From JBAVEL01 sp049587715 (GTDB taxonomy: Bacteria > Bacteroidota > Ignavibacteria > UBA10030 > UBA6906): a DNA stretch of 64,000 bases. The notes under the pieces were generated by a model that saw nothing but the letters and a program-made list of their open reading frames with translations, did no database searches and was not told where the DNA came from. Numbering within the stretch: the first letter of the stretch is position 1; every line of letters begins with the position of its first letter. Below, one piece after another: positions 51,181 through 60,800 of the stretch. The stretch is from positions 16,881 to 80,880 of the forward strand of contig JBAVEL010000186.1 in assembly GCA_049587715.1 (NCBI GenBank), in the 5' to 3' direction. The position numbers and the translations under genes are program-made.

Positions 51181-53763
51181 ATGAGCTACCCGTTTCGTTC
51201 CATCGAACCCAGGTGGCAGGCCTACTGGGAACAACAGAAGACCTTCCGGACGGAGGATCCTCCCCCGGGGACCCCCAAGGCCTACGTGCTGGACATGTTT
51301 CCGTATCCCTCGGGCTCAGGGCTTCATGTGGGGCATCCCGAGGGCTACACGGCCACCGACATCCTCTGCCGGTATCTGCGGATGAAGGGGGTGCGCGTGC
51401 TGCATCCCATCGGCTGGGACGCTTTCGGGCTGCCGGCGGAGCGGTACGCCATGCAGACCAACATCCACCCCCGGGTGACTACCGCCCAGAACATCGCGAC
51501 CTTCCGGAGGCAGATCCGGATGCTGGGTCTCAGTTACGATTGGGACAGGGAGGTGGACACCACCCATCCCGACTACTATCGCTGGACCCAGTGGATCTTC
51601 CTGCGGATCTACGACTCCTGGTATGACACCCGGGCTGGGCGCGCCCGCCCCGTGAGCACCCTGGTGGAGGAGCTGGAGAGGGAGGGAACCTGCGGCCTGG
51701 ACTGCGAGACCCGTCTGACGGCCGCCGGCTGGCGGGGTCTGTCACGGAAGGAGAAGCACGACTTCCTCGCAGGGTTCCGCCTTGCATACCTGGCGGAGGT
51801 TCCGGTCAACTGGTGCGAGGCCCTGGGGACCGTTCTGGCGAATGAAGAGGTGGATGAGTGGGCGGAGAAGGGCTACACGGTGGAGCGCCGGCCCATGCGG
51901 CAGTGGATGATGCGCATCACGGCTTACGCCGAGAGGTTCCTTGAGGATGCGGGGCGTCTGGACTGGCCCGCCTCCACACTGGAGCAGCAGAGGAACTGGA
52001 TCGGACGCTCCGAGGGGGCCGAGATTCTTTTCCCTGCCGCCGGGACCGGTGCCCCGGTCAGGGTTTTCACCACCCGGCCCGATACCCTCTTCGGGGCGAC
52101 CTACATGGTCCTGGCCCCCGAGCATCCCCTGGTGGACCGGTTTGTGGCGGCGGAGCGGCGTGCGGAGGTGGACGCCTACAGGGAACGTTCCCGCACCCGG
52201 ACCGACCGGGAGCGGGGGATGGACCAGGCCAAGACGGGGGAGTTCACCGGGGGATACGTGCAGAACCCCGCCACCGGGAGGCCCATCCCGGTCTGGATTG
52301 CGGATTACGTGCTGATGGGGTACGGAACCGGCGCGATCATGGCGGTCCCCGGCCACGACGAGCGGGACCATGCCTTTGCCCTTGCGCACGGGCTCCCGAT
52401 TCTGGAGGTCGTGGCGGGAGGGGACGTCTCGCGGGAGGCCTTCTCAGCAGACGGCACCTCCGTGGCATCCTCCAACGCAGAAGTGTCCCTGGACGGCCTT
52501 TCCAGCGTCGAGGCCAGGAAGCGCATCACGGCGTGGCTCGAGGCCCGCGGCCTCGGACACACCGCCGTGCAGTACAAGCTCAGGGACTGGCTCTTCTCCC
52601 GGCAACGGTACTGGGGCGAGCCCATTCCCATCATGCACCTGGAGGACGGGACCATGACCACCGTCCCCGAGGAGCAGCTTCCCCTTCACCTTCCCGACCT
52701 GAAGCGCTTTCAGCCCAGCGGCACCACCGAGTCGCCGCTGGCGCTTGCGCGGGAGTGGGTGGAGGTGACGGACCCGGCGACGGGGCTCCGGGGCCGCCGG
52801 GAAACCAACACGATGCCCCAGTGGGCGGGATCCTGCTGGTACTACCTGCGGTTCATCGATCCCCGGAACGGAAAGGCGTTTTGCGACCCGGCCCGGGAGC
52901 GGACCTGGATGCCGGTGGACCTGTACGTGGGAGGGGCCGAGCATGCCGTGCTGCACCTTCTGTATGCGCGTTTCTGGCACAAGGTTCTGTACGACCTGGG
53001 GCATGTGAGCACACCGGAACCGTTCGTGAAGCTCCGGCATCAGGGCATCATCCTGGGGGAGGACTCCAGCAAGATGTCCAAGTCGCGGGGCAACGTGGTG
53101 AACCCCGACGATATCGTGCAGGAATACGGGGCCGACGCCATGCGGCTGTTCGAGATGTTCATGGGGCCCCTGGAAGACATGAAGCCCTGGAACACCCGGG
53201 GGGTGGAGGGGGTGCAGCGCTTTCTGAACAGGGTCTGGCGGCTGTACGCGGCCGAGGACGGCTCCCTCCATCCCGACCTGAAGGATGTGCCCGCCCCCGC
53301 GGAACTCCGGCGCACCTTCCATGCCACGGTCCGGAAGGTGGGGGAGGACATCGAGGCGCTCCGTTTCAACACCGCCATTGCCCAGATGATGATCTTCGTG
53401 AACGAGGCGACGAAGGCGGAACTGCGTCCGCGGGAGGTGCTGGAGCCCTTCCTGCTCCTGCTGGCCCCCTTTGCCCCGCACTGCGCCGAGGAACTCTGGC
53501 GCCTCACGGGTCACGGGGAGAGTCTGGCGCGCGGGCCGTGGCCGGCGTACGACCCGCTCATCCTGGAACTTGAGCACCTGGAGGTGGTGGTGCAGGTGAA
53601 CGGAAAGGTGCGGTCCAGGATCTCGGTGCGGGCCGGCACCCCCGAGAAGGAGCTGGAGGCGCTCGCCCTGGCCGACCCCGATGTGCAGAGGCACATGGAG
53701 GGGAAGCAGTTCGTGCGGGCGGTCGCGGTGAAGGACAGGATCGTGAACCTGGTGGTCCGGTAG
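51181..53763 (+). CDS. leuS: Leucyl-tRNA synthetase
   Basis: 860-residue class I synthetase charging tRNA-Leu. The HIGH motif is HVGH (49-52) in YPSGSGLHVGHPEGY, the KMSKS motif is at 631-635 in DSSKMSKSRGNVVNPDD, and the CP1 editing domain is present (TTRPDTLFGATYMVLAPEHP, GTGAIMAVPGHDERD). The C-terminal anticodon and extension domains include LEVVVQVNGKVRSRISV. Length and domain order match bacterial LeuRS. It lies 1 bp before the GT2 gene. Confidence 0.97.
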   Translation: MSYPFRSIEPRWQAYWEQQKTFRTEDPPPGTPKAYVLDMFPYPSGSGLHVGHPEGYTATDILCRYLRMKGVRVLHPIGWDAFGLPAERYAMQTNIHPRVTTAQNIATFRRQIRMLGLSYDWDREVDTTHPDYYRWTQWIFLRIYDSWYDTRAGRARPVSTLVEELEREGTCGLDCETRLTAAGWRGLSRKEKHDFLAGFRLAYLAEVPVNWCEALGTVLANEEVDEWAEKGYTVERRPMRQWMMRITAYAERFLEDAGRLDWPASTLEQQRNWIGRSEGAEILFPAAGTGAPVRVFTTRPDTLFGATYMVLAPEHPLVDRFVAAERRAEVDAYRERSRTRTDRERGMDQAKTGEFTGGYVQNPATGRPIPVWIADYVLMGYGTGAIMAVPGHDERDHAFALAHGLPILEVVAGGDVSREAFSADGTSVASSNAEVSLDGLSSVEARKRITAWLEARGLGHTAVQYKLRDWLFSRQRYWGEPIPIMHLEDGTMTTVPEEQLPLHLPDLKRFQPSGTTESPLALAREWVEVTDPATGLRGRRETNTMPQWAGSCWYYLRFIDPRNGKAFCDPARERTWMPVDLYVGGAEHAVLHLLYARFWHKVLYDLGHVSTPEPFVKLRHQGIILGEDSSKMSKSRGNVVNPDDIVQEYGADAMRLFEMFMGPLEDMKPWNTRGVEGVQRFLNRVWRLYAAEDGSLHPDLKDVPAPAELRRTFHATVRKVGEDIEALRFNTAIAQMMIFVNEATKAELRPREVLEPFLLLLAPFAPHCAEELWRLTGHGESLARGPWPAYDPLILELEHLEVVVQVNGKVRSRISVRAGTPEKELEALALADPDVQRHMEGKQFVRAVAVKDRIVNLVVR

Positions 53764-53764
53764 C

Positions 53765-54586
53765 GTGGAGCCGAAGCTCTCGGTGGTGCTCACGACGCTC
53801 AACGAAGAGCGGAATGTTGAGCGGTGCCTCGGAAGCGTGCGGTGGGCCGACGAGGTCGTGGTGGTGGATTCCTTCAGCCGGGACGGCACGGTGGAGCGCG
53901 CCCGGGCGTTCACAGACAGAATCTATCAGCATGAGTACCCGGGCTCCAGCAGGCAGGTGGAGCGGGGCATCGGCTACGCACGCGGCCCCTGGATACTGGT
54001 GCTGGATGCCGATGAGGAGGTGACACCCCCCCTGGCGGCGGAGATACGGGAGACCCTCGCTGCGGACCCCGATGCGGCGGGATTCGACATCCTCCGGAAG
54101 CCCTCCGCTTTCGGGCGGTGGATCGAGCACGGGGGGTGGTTCCCGGACTACCAGTTCCGCCTCTTCCGGAAGGACCGGTACAGGGCCAATCACCGGGAGG
54201 TGCACGGGGGGTTCGAGCCCCTGGGAAAAAAGGGGCGGCTGCGGCACCTTCTCCTCCACCATACCTACGAGACGATCTACTCGTATGTGGGGAAGATGAA
54301 CGACTACACATCCCTCCAGGTGTCCACGATGCTCGCGGAGCGTCCGGGGATCCGTGTGGTCCGGCGGGATCTCCTGCTCCACCCCCTCTCGCATTTCCTG
54401 CGGATGTACTTCTCGCGCCGCGGCTACCGGGACGGCTTCCACGGCTTCGTGCTGGCCCTTCTGGATGCCGTCTACACCCTGCTTCTCTATGCCAAGGTCT
54501 GGGAGTACGGCGAGCGGAAGGCCCGGCCAGAGGGCCCGCTCCCCCCCGTGACGAACACCGAACTGAACCGGCTGAAGCACCCATGA
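53765..54586 (+). CDS. Glycosyltransferase family 2 (WaaE/KdtX-like LPS core)
   Basis: 273 residues, GTG start at 53765, one base after the leuS stop. GT2 signatures are LSVVLTTLNEERNVERCLGS, VVVVDSFSRDGT and the metal-binding WILVLDADEEVTP; the acceptor side has HGGWFPDYQFRLFRKDRY and EVHGGFEPLG. It resembles the LPS core beta-glucosyltransferases of the WaaE/KdtX group. It overlaps msbA by 4 bp, supporting a role in LPS. A homologue lies at 57645-58409. Confidence 0.87.
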   Translation: MEPKLSVVLTTLNEERNVERCLGSVRWADEVVVVDSFSRDGTVERARAFTDRIYQHEYPGSSRQVERGIGYARGPWILVLDADEEVTPPLAAEIRETLAADPDAAGFDILRKPSAFGRWIEHGGWFPDYQFRLFRKDRYRANHREVHGGFEPLGKKGRLRHLLLHHTYETIYSYVGKMNDYTSLQVSTMLAERPGIRVVRRDLLLHPLSHFLRMYFSRRGYRDGFHGFVLALLDAVYTLLLYAKVWEYGERKARPEGPLPPVTNTELNRLKHP

Positions 54587-56427
54587 TTGCCGTCTACAAA
54601 CGCATCCTTTCGTTCGTCCGCCCCTACGGTGGGCTCCTGGCGCTCTCGGTTGTGTTGTCGCTGTTCTTCTCTGTCTTCAGCGGCCTCTCCCTCTATCTCA
54701 CCATTCCCCTTCTGGAAACCCTCTTCAGCGGGCCCCCGGGCGCCGCGACGGCGCCCGCCTCGGGAGCCCCGGCGCTCCTTCCCGGATGGCTGGCGGGGTT
54801 GCGGGAGGGACTGGGAGACCTTATCCGCGGCGCGCTCTTCCGGGACACGGTGGGGGAGACCCTCCGGAACATCTGCGCAGCCATCGTGGGTGCCTTTCTG
54901 CTGAAGAACCTCTTCGGCTATCTGCAGTCGAACCTGATGACGCACGTGGAGCAGGGGCTGGTGCGCGACATCCGGAACCGGCTCTACGCGCACATCCACA
55001 ACCTCCCCCTGGCCTACTTCACGAATGAGCGGACGGGGAACCTGATTTCCCGTGTGATGAACGACGTGACCATCGTGAACTCGGGCATATCGGCCACATT
55101 CAACACCCTCATCCGGGAGCCCCTCCTTGTGGCGGTGTACATGGGCATCGCCCTGATGCTGAGCTGGCAGCTCACGTTGACCGCCTTTCTCGTGTTTCCC
55201 GCGGTGCTGCTGGTCATTGCCTCCGTGGGCCGGCGGGTCCACCGGGAAAGCGGGAAGGTGCAGGAGCGCATGGCGGACATGACCTCGGTGCTCCATGAGA
55301 CCATCACGGGCGTGAAGGTGGTGAAGGCCTTCGGGATGGAGGAATTCGAGACCAGGAAATTCCGGGGGGAGAACAACCGCTTTTTCCAGACGGTCCTGGG
55401 TATCACCCGGATCCGGAACCTCTCCTCCCCCGCCACCGAGTTTCTGAGCGCCCTGGGGGGCGCCGCGGTCATCTGGTACGGGGGCATGCTTGTGCTTTCC
55501 GAAGGCACCATGCGGGCCAGCGAGTTCCTGGGCTTCCTGTTCGCCGTGTTCCAGCTTCTTCCCCCCATCAAGGAGCTGAGCAGCGTGAACAACAGGATGC
55601 AGGAGGCGGCCGCCGCCGGCAGGCGGGTCTTTGACATCCTGGACACCGAGCCCCACATCCGGAACGCCGCCTCTCCCGTGCGCCTCCGGGGATTTGCGGA
55701 CAGCATCGAGTTCCGGAACGTCTCGTTCCAGTACGAACGGGGCGACCCCGTGCTGACGGACATCAACCTGACGGTGCGCAAAGGGGAGGTGGTGGCCGTT
55801 GTGGGGCCCAGCGGGAGCGGCAAGTCCACGCTGGCGGACCTGATTCCCCGGTTCTACGACCCCACCGCGGGCATCATCACGATCGACGGGGTGGACCTGC
55901 GGCAGGCGGAGGTGGGCTCGCTGCGCGAGATGATCGGCATTGTCACCCAGGAGACCATCCTCTTCAATGACACGGTGCGCAACAACATCGCCTACGGACT
56001 GGAAAGCTGCGACGCCGCCAGGGTACAGGCCGCCGCGGAGGCCGCCAACGCCCATGCCTTCATCATGGAGATGCCCGGGGGCTATGATGCGGTGATCGGG
56101 GAGCGGGGTGTGAAGATCTCGGGCGGGGAGAGACAGCGGCTGGCCCTGGCCCGGGCCATTCTCAAGAACCCCCCGATCCTCATCCTGGACGAGGCCACCT
56201 CCGCCCTGGACACGGAATCCGAGATCCTGGTCCAGCAGGCCATCGAGCGCCTGATGGCGGGGAGGACCTCGATGGTGATCGCCCACCGGCTCTCCACCAT
56301 CCAGCACGCAAACCGCATCCTTGTGCTGGACGGGGGGAGGATCGTGGAGTCGGGCACGCACAGGGATCTGCTGGGGAACCCGCAGGGTCTGTACCGGAAG
56401 CTCTATGAGCTCCAGTTCCGTGCATAG
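54583..56427 (+). CDS. msbA: Lipid A export ABC transporter (MsbA-like)
   Basis: 614-residue half-transporter that flips lipid A-core across the inner membrane. The ATG at 54583 overlaps the GT2 stop. The transmembrane domain has about six helices, with SVVLSLFFSVFSGLSLYLTI, the coupling region NLPLAYFTNERTGNLISRVM, and an intracellular loop VVKAFGMEEFETRKF. In the nucleotide-binding domain Walker A is GPSGSGKST (408-416), the signature is SGGERQRLALARA (from 513) and Walker B is ILILDEATSALD. Context (LPS core, O-antigen ligase) supports MsbA over a drug exporter. Confidence 0.9.
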   Translation: MIAVYKRILSFVRPYGGLLALSVVLSLFFSVFSGLSLYLTIPLLETLFSGPPGAATAPASGAPALLPGWLAGLREGLGDLIRGALFRDTVGETLRNICAAIVGAFLLKNLFGYLQSNLMTHVEQGLVRDIRNRLYAHIHNLPLAYFTNERTGNLISRVMNDVTIVNSGISATFNTLIREPLLVAVYMGIALMLSWQLTLTAFLVFPAVLLVIASVGRRVHRESGKVQERMADMTSVLHETITGVKVVKAFGMEEFETRKFRGENNRFFQTVLGITRIRNLSSPATEFLSALGGAAVIWYGGMLVLSEGTMRASEFLGFLFAVFQLLPPIKELSSVNNRMQEAAAAGRRVFDILDTEPHIRNAASPVRLRGFADSIEFRNVSFQYERGDPVLTDINLTVRKGEVVAVVGPSGSGKSTLADLIPRFYDPTAGIITIDGVDLRQAEVGSLREMIGIVTQETILFNDTVRNNIAYGLESCDAARVQAAAEAANAHAFIMEMPGGYDAVIGERGVKISGGERQRLALARAILKNPPILILDEATSALDTESEILVQQAIERLMAGRTSMVIAHRLSTIQHANRILVLDGGRIVESGTHRDLLGNPQGLYRKLYELQFRA

Positions 56428-57682
56428 CGGTCCCGCTGCGCCGGACTTCCCCCCGGGGGCGGCCGGCGGCACCACGGGTCCCTCCCTCTGGGAGCGGATG
56501 CTTCTGGTGTGCGTGGTTCTCCTTCTCGCCTCCTCGTATGTCTCCATTGCCGTGAACTCCCTGGCTCTGGGGGCCTGCGCCCTCCTCTGGGCCGCCGCCA
56601 TGATCCGGGAACGGCGCTGGGGAGTCTCCGCCACCCCCCTCGACTGGTGCTTTGCGGCCTACGCGGGGGCGGAGATCCTCTCTTCCATCTTCTCGGCCGA
56701 CCCGGCGCAGTCCTTCACCCTCGCCCGCCGCGTGTTGCTTGTGGGGATTGTGTACCTGCTGGCCTCGACGGTCGGAACCAGGCGCCGCCTGCAGATGCTG
56801 GCGGTCGTGCTGCTTGCCTCGGCGGCGGCTGTGGGGACCCTGGGCGTCGGGAAGCTCGCATTCGGGAACCCGGTGGAGAACACCCGTCTGGGCATCTTCC
56901 AGTTCTACATGACCACATCGGAGCTCATGATGATCGGGGTCCTGCTCCTGGCCCCCTTCACGGTGCACCCCGGCACCCCATGGCGCATCCGTGCGGCGTG
57001 TGTCGCGGGGCTTGTGCCGGTGCTCGTGTCGCTCTATGCCACCGTGACGCGGGGTTCCTACCTGGCGGCCGCCGGCGGACTGGTGTTCATTGCCCTGGCG
57101 CGGAGGCCGCGCGTGCTCCTTCCCCTCCTCGTGCTGTTCGCGGCGGTGCTGGTGTTCGCCCCTCCGTATGTCCGGAGCAGGATCGAGAGCATCGTGGATT
57201 TTTCGCACCACGAGAATGCCTCGCGGCTGATGCTCTGGAAGACGGGCCTCCGGATGTTCGCCGACCACCCCCTGGTGGGAATCGGCGACATCGACATGCA
57301 CGAGCTCTACCTTCGCTATGCCGAGGAGGGGGATCCCGCCCAGCACGGGCACTTTCACAATGTGGCGGTGCAGTTCCTGGTGACCCTGGGGATCGCGGGC
57401 TTTGCGGCGGTGGCGGCCCTCTTCGTGCAGATCGTCCGGACGGAGTGGCGGATCTACCGGCGAGTCCGGGATGACTGGTTCGGGGGATCCCTCGTGCTGG
57501 GATCTCTGGCTGTGTTCGTGGGGTTCCACGTGAGCGGCCTCACCGAATGGACGTTTGGAGACCAGGAGATCGTGACGCTCTTCTGGATCACCGTCGGGTT
57601 CGCCCTGGCGGCGGAGAAGACCGCCCTTCCACTCAAGGAGGATCATGGCCACCCTCACGGTGGTGACGCTCGCCCTGAATGA
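56405..57682 (+). CDS. O-antigen ligase-family membrane protein (WaaL-like)
   Basis: 425 residues. The ATG at 56405 lies 23 bp inside the msbA end and follows GGAAG. About ten to twelve helices (MLLVCVVLLLASSYVSIAV, RPRVLLPLLVLFAAVLVFAP). The large periplasmic loop contains the Wzy_C/WaaL-type features: SRLMLWKTGLRMFADHPLVG, GIGDIDMHELY and HGHFHNVAVQFLVTLGI, with the conserved His. It joins O-polysaccharide to lipid A-core on the periplasmic face; some family members polymerise or act on proteins instead. It overlaps the next gene by 38 bp. Confidence 0.85.
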   Translation: MSSSSVHSGPAAPDFPPGAAGGTTGPSLWERMLLVCVVLLLASSYVSIAVNSLALGACALLWAAAMIRERRWGVSATPLDWCFAAYAGAEILSSIFSADPAQSFTLARRVLLVGIVYLLASTVGTRRRLQMLAVVLLASAAAVGTLGVGKLAFGNPVENTRLGIFQFYMTTSELMMIGVLLLAPFTVHPGTPWRIRAACVAGLVPVLVSLYATVTRGSYLAAAGGLVFIALARRPRVLLPLLVLFAAVLVFAPPYVRSRIESIVDFSHHENASRLMLWKTGLRMFADHPLVGIGDIDMHELYLRYAEEGDPAQHGHFHNVAVQFLVTLGIAGFAAVAALFVQIVRTEWRIYRRVRDDWFGGSLVLGSLAVFVGFHVSGLTEWTFGDQEIVTLFWITVGFALAAEKTALPLKEDHGHPHGGDARPE

Positions 57683-58409
57683 GGAACGGAACATCCGGGA
57701 TTGCCTTGCCTCCGTGCGGTGGGCGGACCAGATCCTGGTGGTGGATTCAGGGAGCACGGACCGGACACGCGAGATAGCGGCCGGCTTTACGGACCATGTG
57801 CTCCGGCTGGAGTGGAAGGGGTTCGGAGGCACCAAGAACGAGGCCCTCGCGCATGCCTGCGGAGACTGGATTCTCTGGATGGATGCCGACGAGCGGGTGA
57901 CCCCGGAGCTGGAGGCGGAGATCCGCCGCATCCTGGAAGAGGACCCGCCCGACATCTGTGCCTACGATGTGGCCCGGCGCTCCCATTTCCTGGGGCGGTG
58001 GATGCGGCACGGGGGTTGGTACCCTTCCCGGGTGGTCCGCCTCTTCCGCCGCGGCAGGGGCCGCTTCACGGAAGCCCGGGTGCACGAGGGGCTCGAGGTG
58101 GAGGGAGGGAAGGGGAGCCTGCGGAGTGACCTGCTCCACTACACGGACCCGGATCTCCACCACTACTTCCGGAAGTTCAACAGGTACACCACCCTGGCGG
58201 CCGAGGAGCTGGGGGCGGGGGGAAGGCGGTTCTCCCTCCGGGACCTCCTCCTTCGTCCCCCGTTCCAGTTCGTGAAGATGTATCTGCTGCGGCGGGGTTT
58301 TCTGGACGGCATACAGGGGTTCGTCCTGGCGGCGTGTTCGGCCGCCTACGTGTTCGTGAAGTACGCCAAGCTCTGGGAACGGGAACATCCTCGGAAGGAG
58401 AACTCATGA
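57645..58409 (+). CDS. Glycosyltransferase family 2 (WaaE/KdtX-like), second copy
   Basis: 254 residues, ATG at 57645 with AAGGAGG before it, starting inside the ligase gene. GT2 signatures: LTVVTLALNEERNIRDCLAS, ILVVDSGSTDRT and WILWMDADERVTPELEAE; acceptor-side segments are MRHGGWYPSRVVRLFRRGRG and ARVHEGLEV. It is homologous to the GT2 at 53765 through its full length. The ligase and MsbA genes lie between the two, so both probably act on the LPS core. The stop overlaps the next gene by 4 bp. Confidence 0.88.
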   Translation: MATLTVVTLALNEERNIRDCLASVRWADQILVVDSGSTDRTREIAAGFTDHVLRLEWKGFGGTKNEALAHACGDWILWMDADERVTPELEAEIRRILEEDPPDICAYDVARRSHFLGRWMRHGGWYPSRVVRLFRRGRGRFTEARVHEGLEVEGGKGSLRSDLLHYTDPDLHHYFRKFNRYTTLAAEELGAGGRRFSLRDLLLRPPFQFVKMYLLRRGFLDGIQGFVLAACSAAYVFVKYAKLWEREHPRKENS

Positions 58410-58708
58410 GCGACAGGGAGCAACAGGCGGCGCTCTTTGCGGCCCTGGTCTCGATGCTTCAGGCATCCGCCATGCAGGCCATGGGAAAGCTCCGGAACGA
58501 CCACACGGGCAAGGTGGAGCGGAACCTCCCTCTGGCCCGGCTCCTGATCGATATGCTGAACATGCTGCACGAGCGGATGGGGGGGGTGCTGGAGCCGGGC
58601 GAGGAGCGGACCCTTGCCTCCGTGCTCACCGACCTCCGGCTCAACTTTGTGGATGAGTCGGCCAGGCAGGAGCCGGAGAAGGAAGAGAAGGGAGAAACGC
58701 CGCCATGA
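58406..58708 (+). CDS. DUF1844 protein
   Basis: 100 residues, ATG at 58406 with AAGGAG upstream and a 4-bp overlap. The family pattern is visible: LFAALVSMLQASAMQAMGKL, PLARLLIDMLNMLHERM and EERTLASVLTDLRLNFVDES. Small soluble helical protein of unknown function, commonly found beside housekeeping genes. It overlaps nadK by 4 bp. Confidence 0.82.
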   Translation: MSDREQQAALFAALVSMLQASAMQAMGKLRNDHTGKVERNLPLARLLIDMLNMLHERMGGVLEPGEERTLASVLTDLRLNFVDESARQEPEKEEKGETPP

Positions 58709-59577
58709 TGTTCGGAGTAGTGGGAAACCTGGAGAAGGAGGGACTGGCGGAGGCGGCGGGACGGTTTCTGGATCTCTGCGCCCGCGCCCGCGCCAGGTGC
58801 CTTGTGGATGAGCGGATCGCGGCCCTGATGCCAGGCCCTGGCCTCGGGTCCGCCGACCGGGTGAGTGTGGAGGATTGCATCGCGGGGGCGGGAGTGCTCG
58901 TGGCTTTCGGAGGGGACGGCACCATTCTCTCTTTCGCCCGCCGTGTGGGAAGGAGGGAGACCCCCATTCTGGGCATCAACCTCGGGAAGCTGGGCTTCCT
59001 GGCGGAGTTCGCCCCCGAGGAGATGGAGCAGGCCATCGGAGACATCACCGCGGGGAAGTTCCGGGTGGAGGAGCGCCTGGTGCTGGAGGGAACCCTGGAG
59101 GGAAAGCCCCAGCGCCTGCTCCATGCGGTGAACGACATCGTGGTGGACAAGTCCCGCTCACCCCGCGTGATGGCCCTGGAGGTGTTCGTGGACGGCGCCT
59201 TCGCCGCAACCTACGCAGCCGACGGGTTGATTGTCTCCACACCGACGGGCTCCACCGGCTACGCCCTCTCGAGCGGAGGCCCCATTGTGGCCCCCACGAG
59301 CAGGGTCTTGGGCATCACGCCCATCTCCCCCCATACACTGAGCGGGCGTCCGCTCATCGTTCCCGAGGAGAGCCGCATCCGGCTTGTGGTGCGCGGTCCG
59401 GTGGAGGAGGTGCTGGTGGCATCCGACGGACAGGTGGAGGAGCTTCTCCCTCCCCCCGTGAAGGTGCTGATAGGCAGGGCGGACTTCCGCCTGAAGCTGG
59501 TGAAGCGTGTGGACAGGACCTATTTCGATGTCCTGCGCGCCAAGCTCTTCTGGGGGAACGACGTGCGCCGGAGCTGA
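58705..59577 (+). CDS. nadK: NAD kinase
   Basis: 290-residue enzyme making NADP from NAD and ATP (or polyphosphate). The catalytic GGDGT is at residues 69-73 (VLVAFGGDGTILSFAR); GINLGKLGFLAEF, the NDIVVDKS region (about 143) and DGLIVSTPTGSTGYALSSGG complete the fold. Two ATGs overlap at the start (58705 and 58708). Its end lies 10 bp from the end of the convergent cytochrome-like gene. Confidence 0.95.
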   Translation: MMFGVVGNLEKEGLAEAAGRFLDLCARARARCLVDERIAALMPGPGLGSADRVSVEDCIAGAGVLVAFGGDGTILSFARRVGRRETPILGINLGKLGFLAEFAPEEMEQAIGDITAGKFRVEERLVLEGTLEGKPQRLLHAVNDIVVDKSRSPRVMALEVFVDGAFAATYAADGLIVSTPTGSTGYALSSGGPIVAPTSRVLGITPISPHTLSGRPLIVPEESRIRLVVRGPVEEVLVASDGQVEELLPPPVKVLIGRADFRLKLVKRVDRTYFDVLRAKLFWGNDVRRS

Positions 59578-59587
59578 GGCCGGCGGC

Positions 59588-60010
59588 TCAGTTGTTCTGG
59601 GCCCCTTCCGCGATCCAGGTGCGGATGCCGTTGATCTGATTCTGGTTGAGGGGATTCCTGTTGAGGGGCATCCGCTGTCCCAGCCGGTTCTCGATCCGGA
59701 GCACGAGGTTGCTCTCATCGGGCCGGGTGGGGATGATCGTGCCGATGGGAGAGTTGTACACGGTGTTGGCGTGGGATGTGAGCTGAAGGGGGCTCGTGTG
59801 CTGCCCGTCGTCATGACAGCCCGCCAGGGCGCAGGTCTGCCGGAAGAGAAGGTCCACGTGGAGGCCGTACCGGACTCCCGAGAGGGGAAACACCACGTCC
59901 GAGGGACTTCCGTCGGGACCCGCGGCAGGTTCGTCCTTGCATCCGTAGAGACCCAGCGCGGCAAAAAGGATCACTCCCGGGATGAGGGGAAGCCGGGCAG
60001 GCGTTCTCAT
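59588..60010 (-). CDS. Lipoprotein with single CX4CH cytochrome c-like motif
   Basis: 140 residues, ATG at 60010. A signal peptide ends in the lipobox AALGLYGCKD. The only cytochrome-like motif is CALAGCH, with four residues between the cysteines rather than two. The C-terminal pattern (RMPLNRNPLNQNQINGIRTW then IAEGAQNN) is typical of planctomycete-type cytochrome c domains, where a methionine before the proline serves as ligand. It is therefore a probable small periplasmic redox protein, or a relative that no longer binds haem. It overlaps the DUF4013 gene by 4 bp. Confidence 0.7.
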   Translation of the reverse strand: MRTPARLPLIPGVILFAALGLYGCKDEPAAGPDGSPSDVVFPLSGVRYGLHVDLLFRQTCALAGCHDDGQHTSPLQLTSHANTVYNSPIGTIIPTRPDESNLVLRIENRLGQRMPLNRNPLNQNQINGIRTWIAEGAQNN

Positions 60011-60663
60011 ACCGCCCCCTCGGGGGCAAGGAGGAGCCCCGCCAGGTGCGCCGACACCAGGTATGAGTAGAACACCGTGAACACCACCCCCACGAAGAAG
60101 AGCACAATCCCCGCTCCCGCCAGGGACTGGATCCCGGCGATGAGAAGGGCGGCCACGAGCGAGTTCTCCCAGTTGCGGCCGAACCGCCGGAAGACGTCGG
60201 CCACATCCAGCGCATCCGCGATGGACTCCCTCTCGGCGAACTTCCCCGCAATGACGGGGGCAAAGACGGTGAAGAGGAGGGCGTAGGGGAGAGCCAGGAG
60301 CATGATGAACATCGCCGCGAACCCCCGCAGGATGCCGGACCCCCCGCCTGCGCCCAGGTTCTCACCCAGGATTCCGAGGACCAGAAAAGGAATGACGACC
60401 AGGAAGATCGGCACACTGTAGGCCGCCAGGACAACGCAGAACTTGAAACCCGCCACGAACTTCCCCCCGATGTCGTCCCACTCGGGAAGGGGATTGGCTT
60501 CCCCCCGCATGACCCGCTGTGTCACCCGCACGCAGTAGCCCGCCAGGATGAAGATCCCTATGATGAGGGCCGAGAGCAGCACGAACAGCCCCCCCACCAG
60601 GAATTTCCGTATCCAGTCGGGGTCCTTGAAGGGAAAGGAGAATGCCTTGGCCAGGCCCTGCAT
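60007..60663 (-). CDS. DUF4013 multi-pass membrane protein
   Basis: 218 residues, ATG at 60663. It opens with the family signature FSFPFKDPDWIRKFLVGGLF and has five or six helices (LLSALIIGIFILAGYCVRV, MFIMLLALPYALLFTVFAPV, LFFVGVVFTVFYSYLVSAHL). The cytoplasmic segment RVMRGEANPLPEWDDIGGKF is characteristic of DUF4013. Function unknown. It forms a two-gene minus-strand operon with the cytochrome-like lipoprotein. Confidence 0.83.
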   Translation of the reverse strand: MQGLAKAFSFPFKDPDWIRKFLVGGLFVLLSALIIGIFILAGYCVRVTQRVMRGEANPLPEWDDIGGKFVAGFKFCVVLAAYSVPIFLVVIPFLVLGILGENLGAGGGSGILRGFAAMFIMLLALPYALLFTVFAPVIAGKFAERESIADALDVADVFRRFGRNWENSLVAALLIAGIQSLAGAGIVLFFVGVVFTVFYSYLVSAHLAGLLLAPEGAV

Positions 60664-60728
60664 CCGCGCCTCCGCATGTGCAAGCGAAAGTACGCAAACC
60701 GGGGCGGAGATTCAACACATCAGGCGCG

Positions 60729-60757
60729 TTGACATTCGGGATGCGATTCGGTATATT
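60729..60757 (+). promoter_or_regulatory. tRNA-Ala promoter
   Basis: Consensus TTGACA (60729-60734), 17-bp spacer, TATATT (60752-60757), 43 bp before the tRNA. Confidence 0.75.
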
Positions 60758-60800
60758 TCATTCCCCGGAGCGGGCAGACACCCCAGGCCGGTCCGGAATC

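Noticed and set aside
54118..54582. Upstream extension of the msbA frame
   Set aside because: It overlaps the GT2 gene in another frame; the ATG at 54583 with 4-bp overlap starts the conserved protein.
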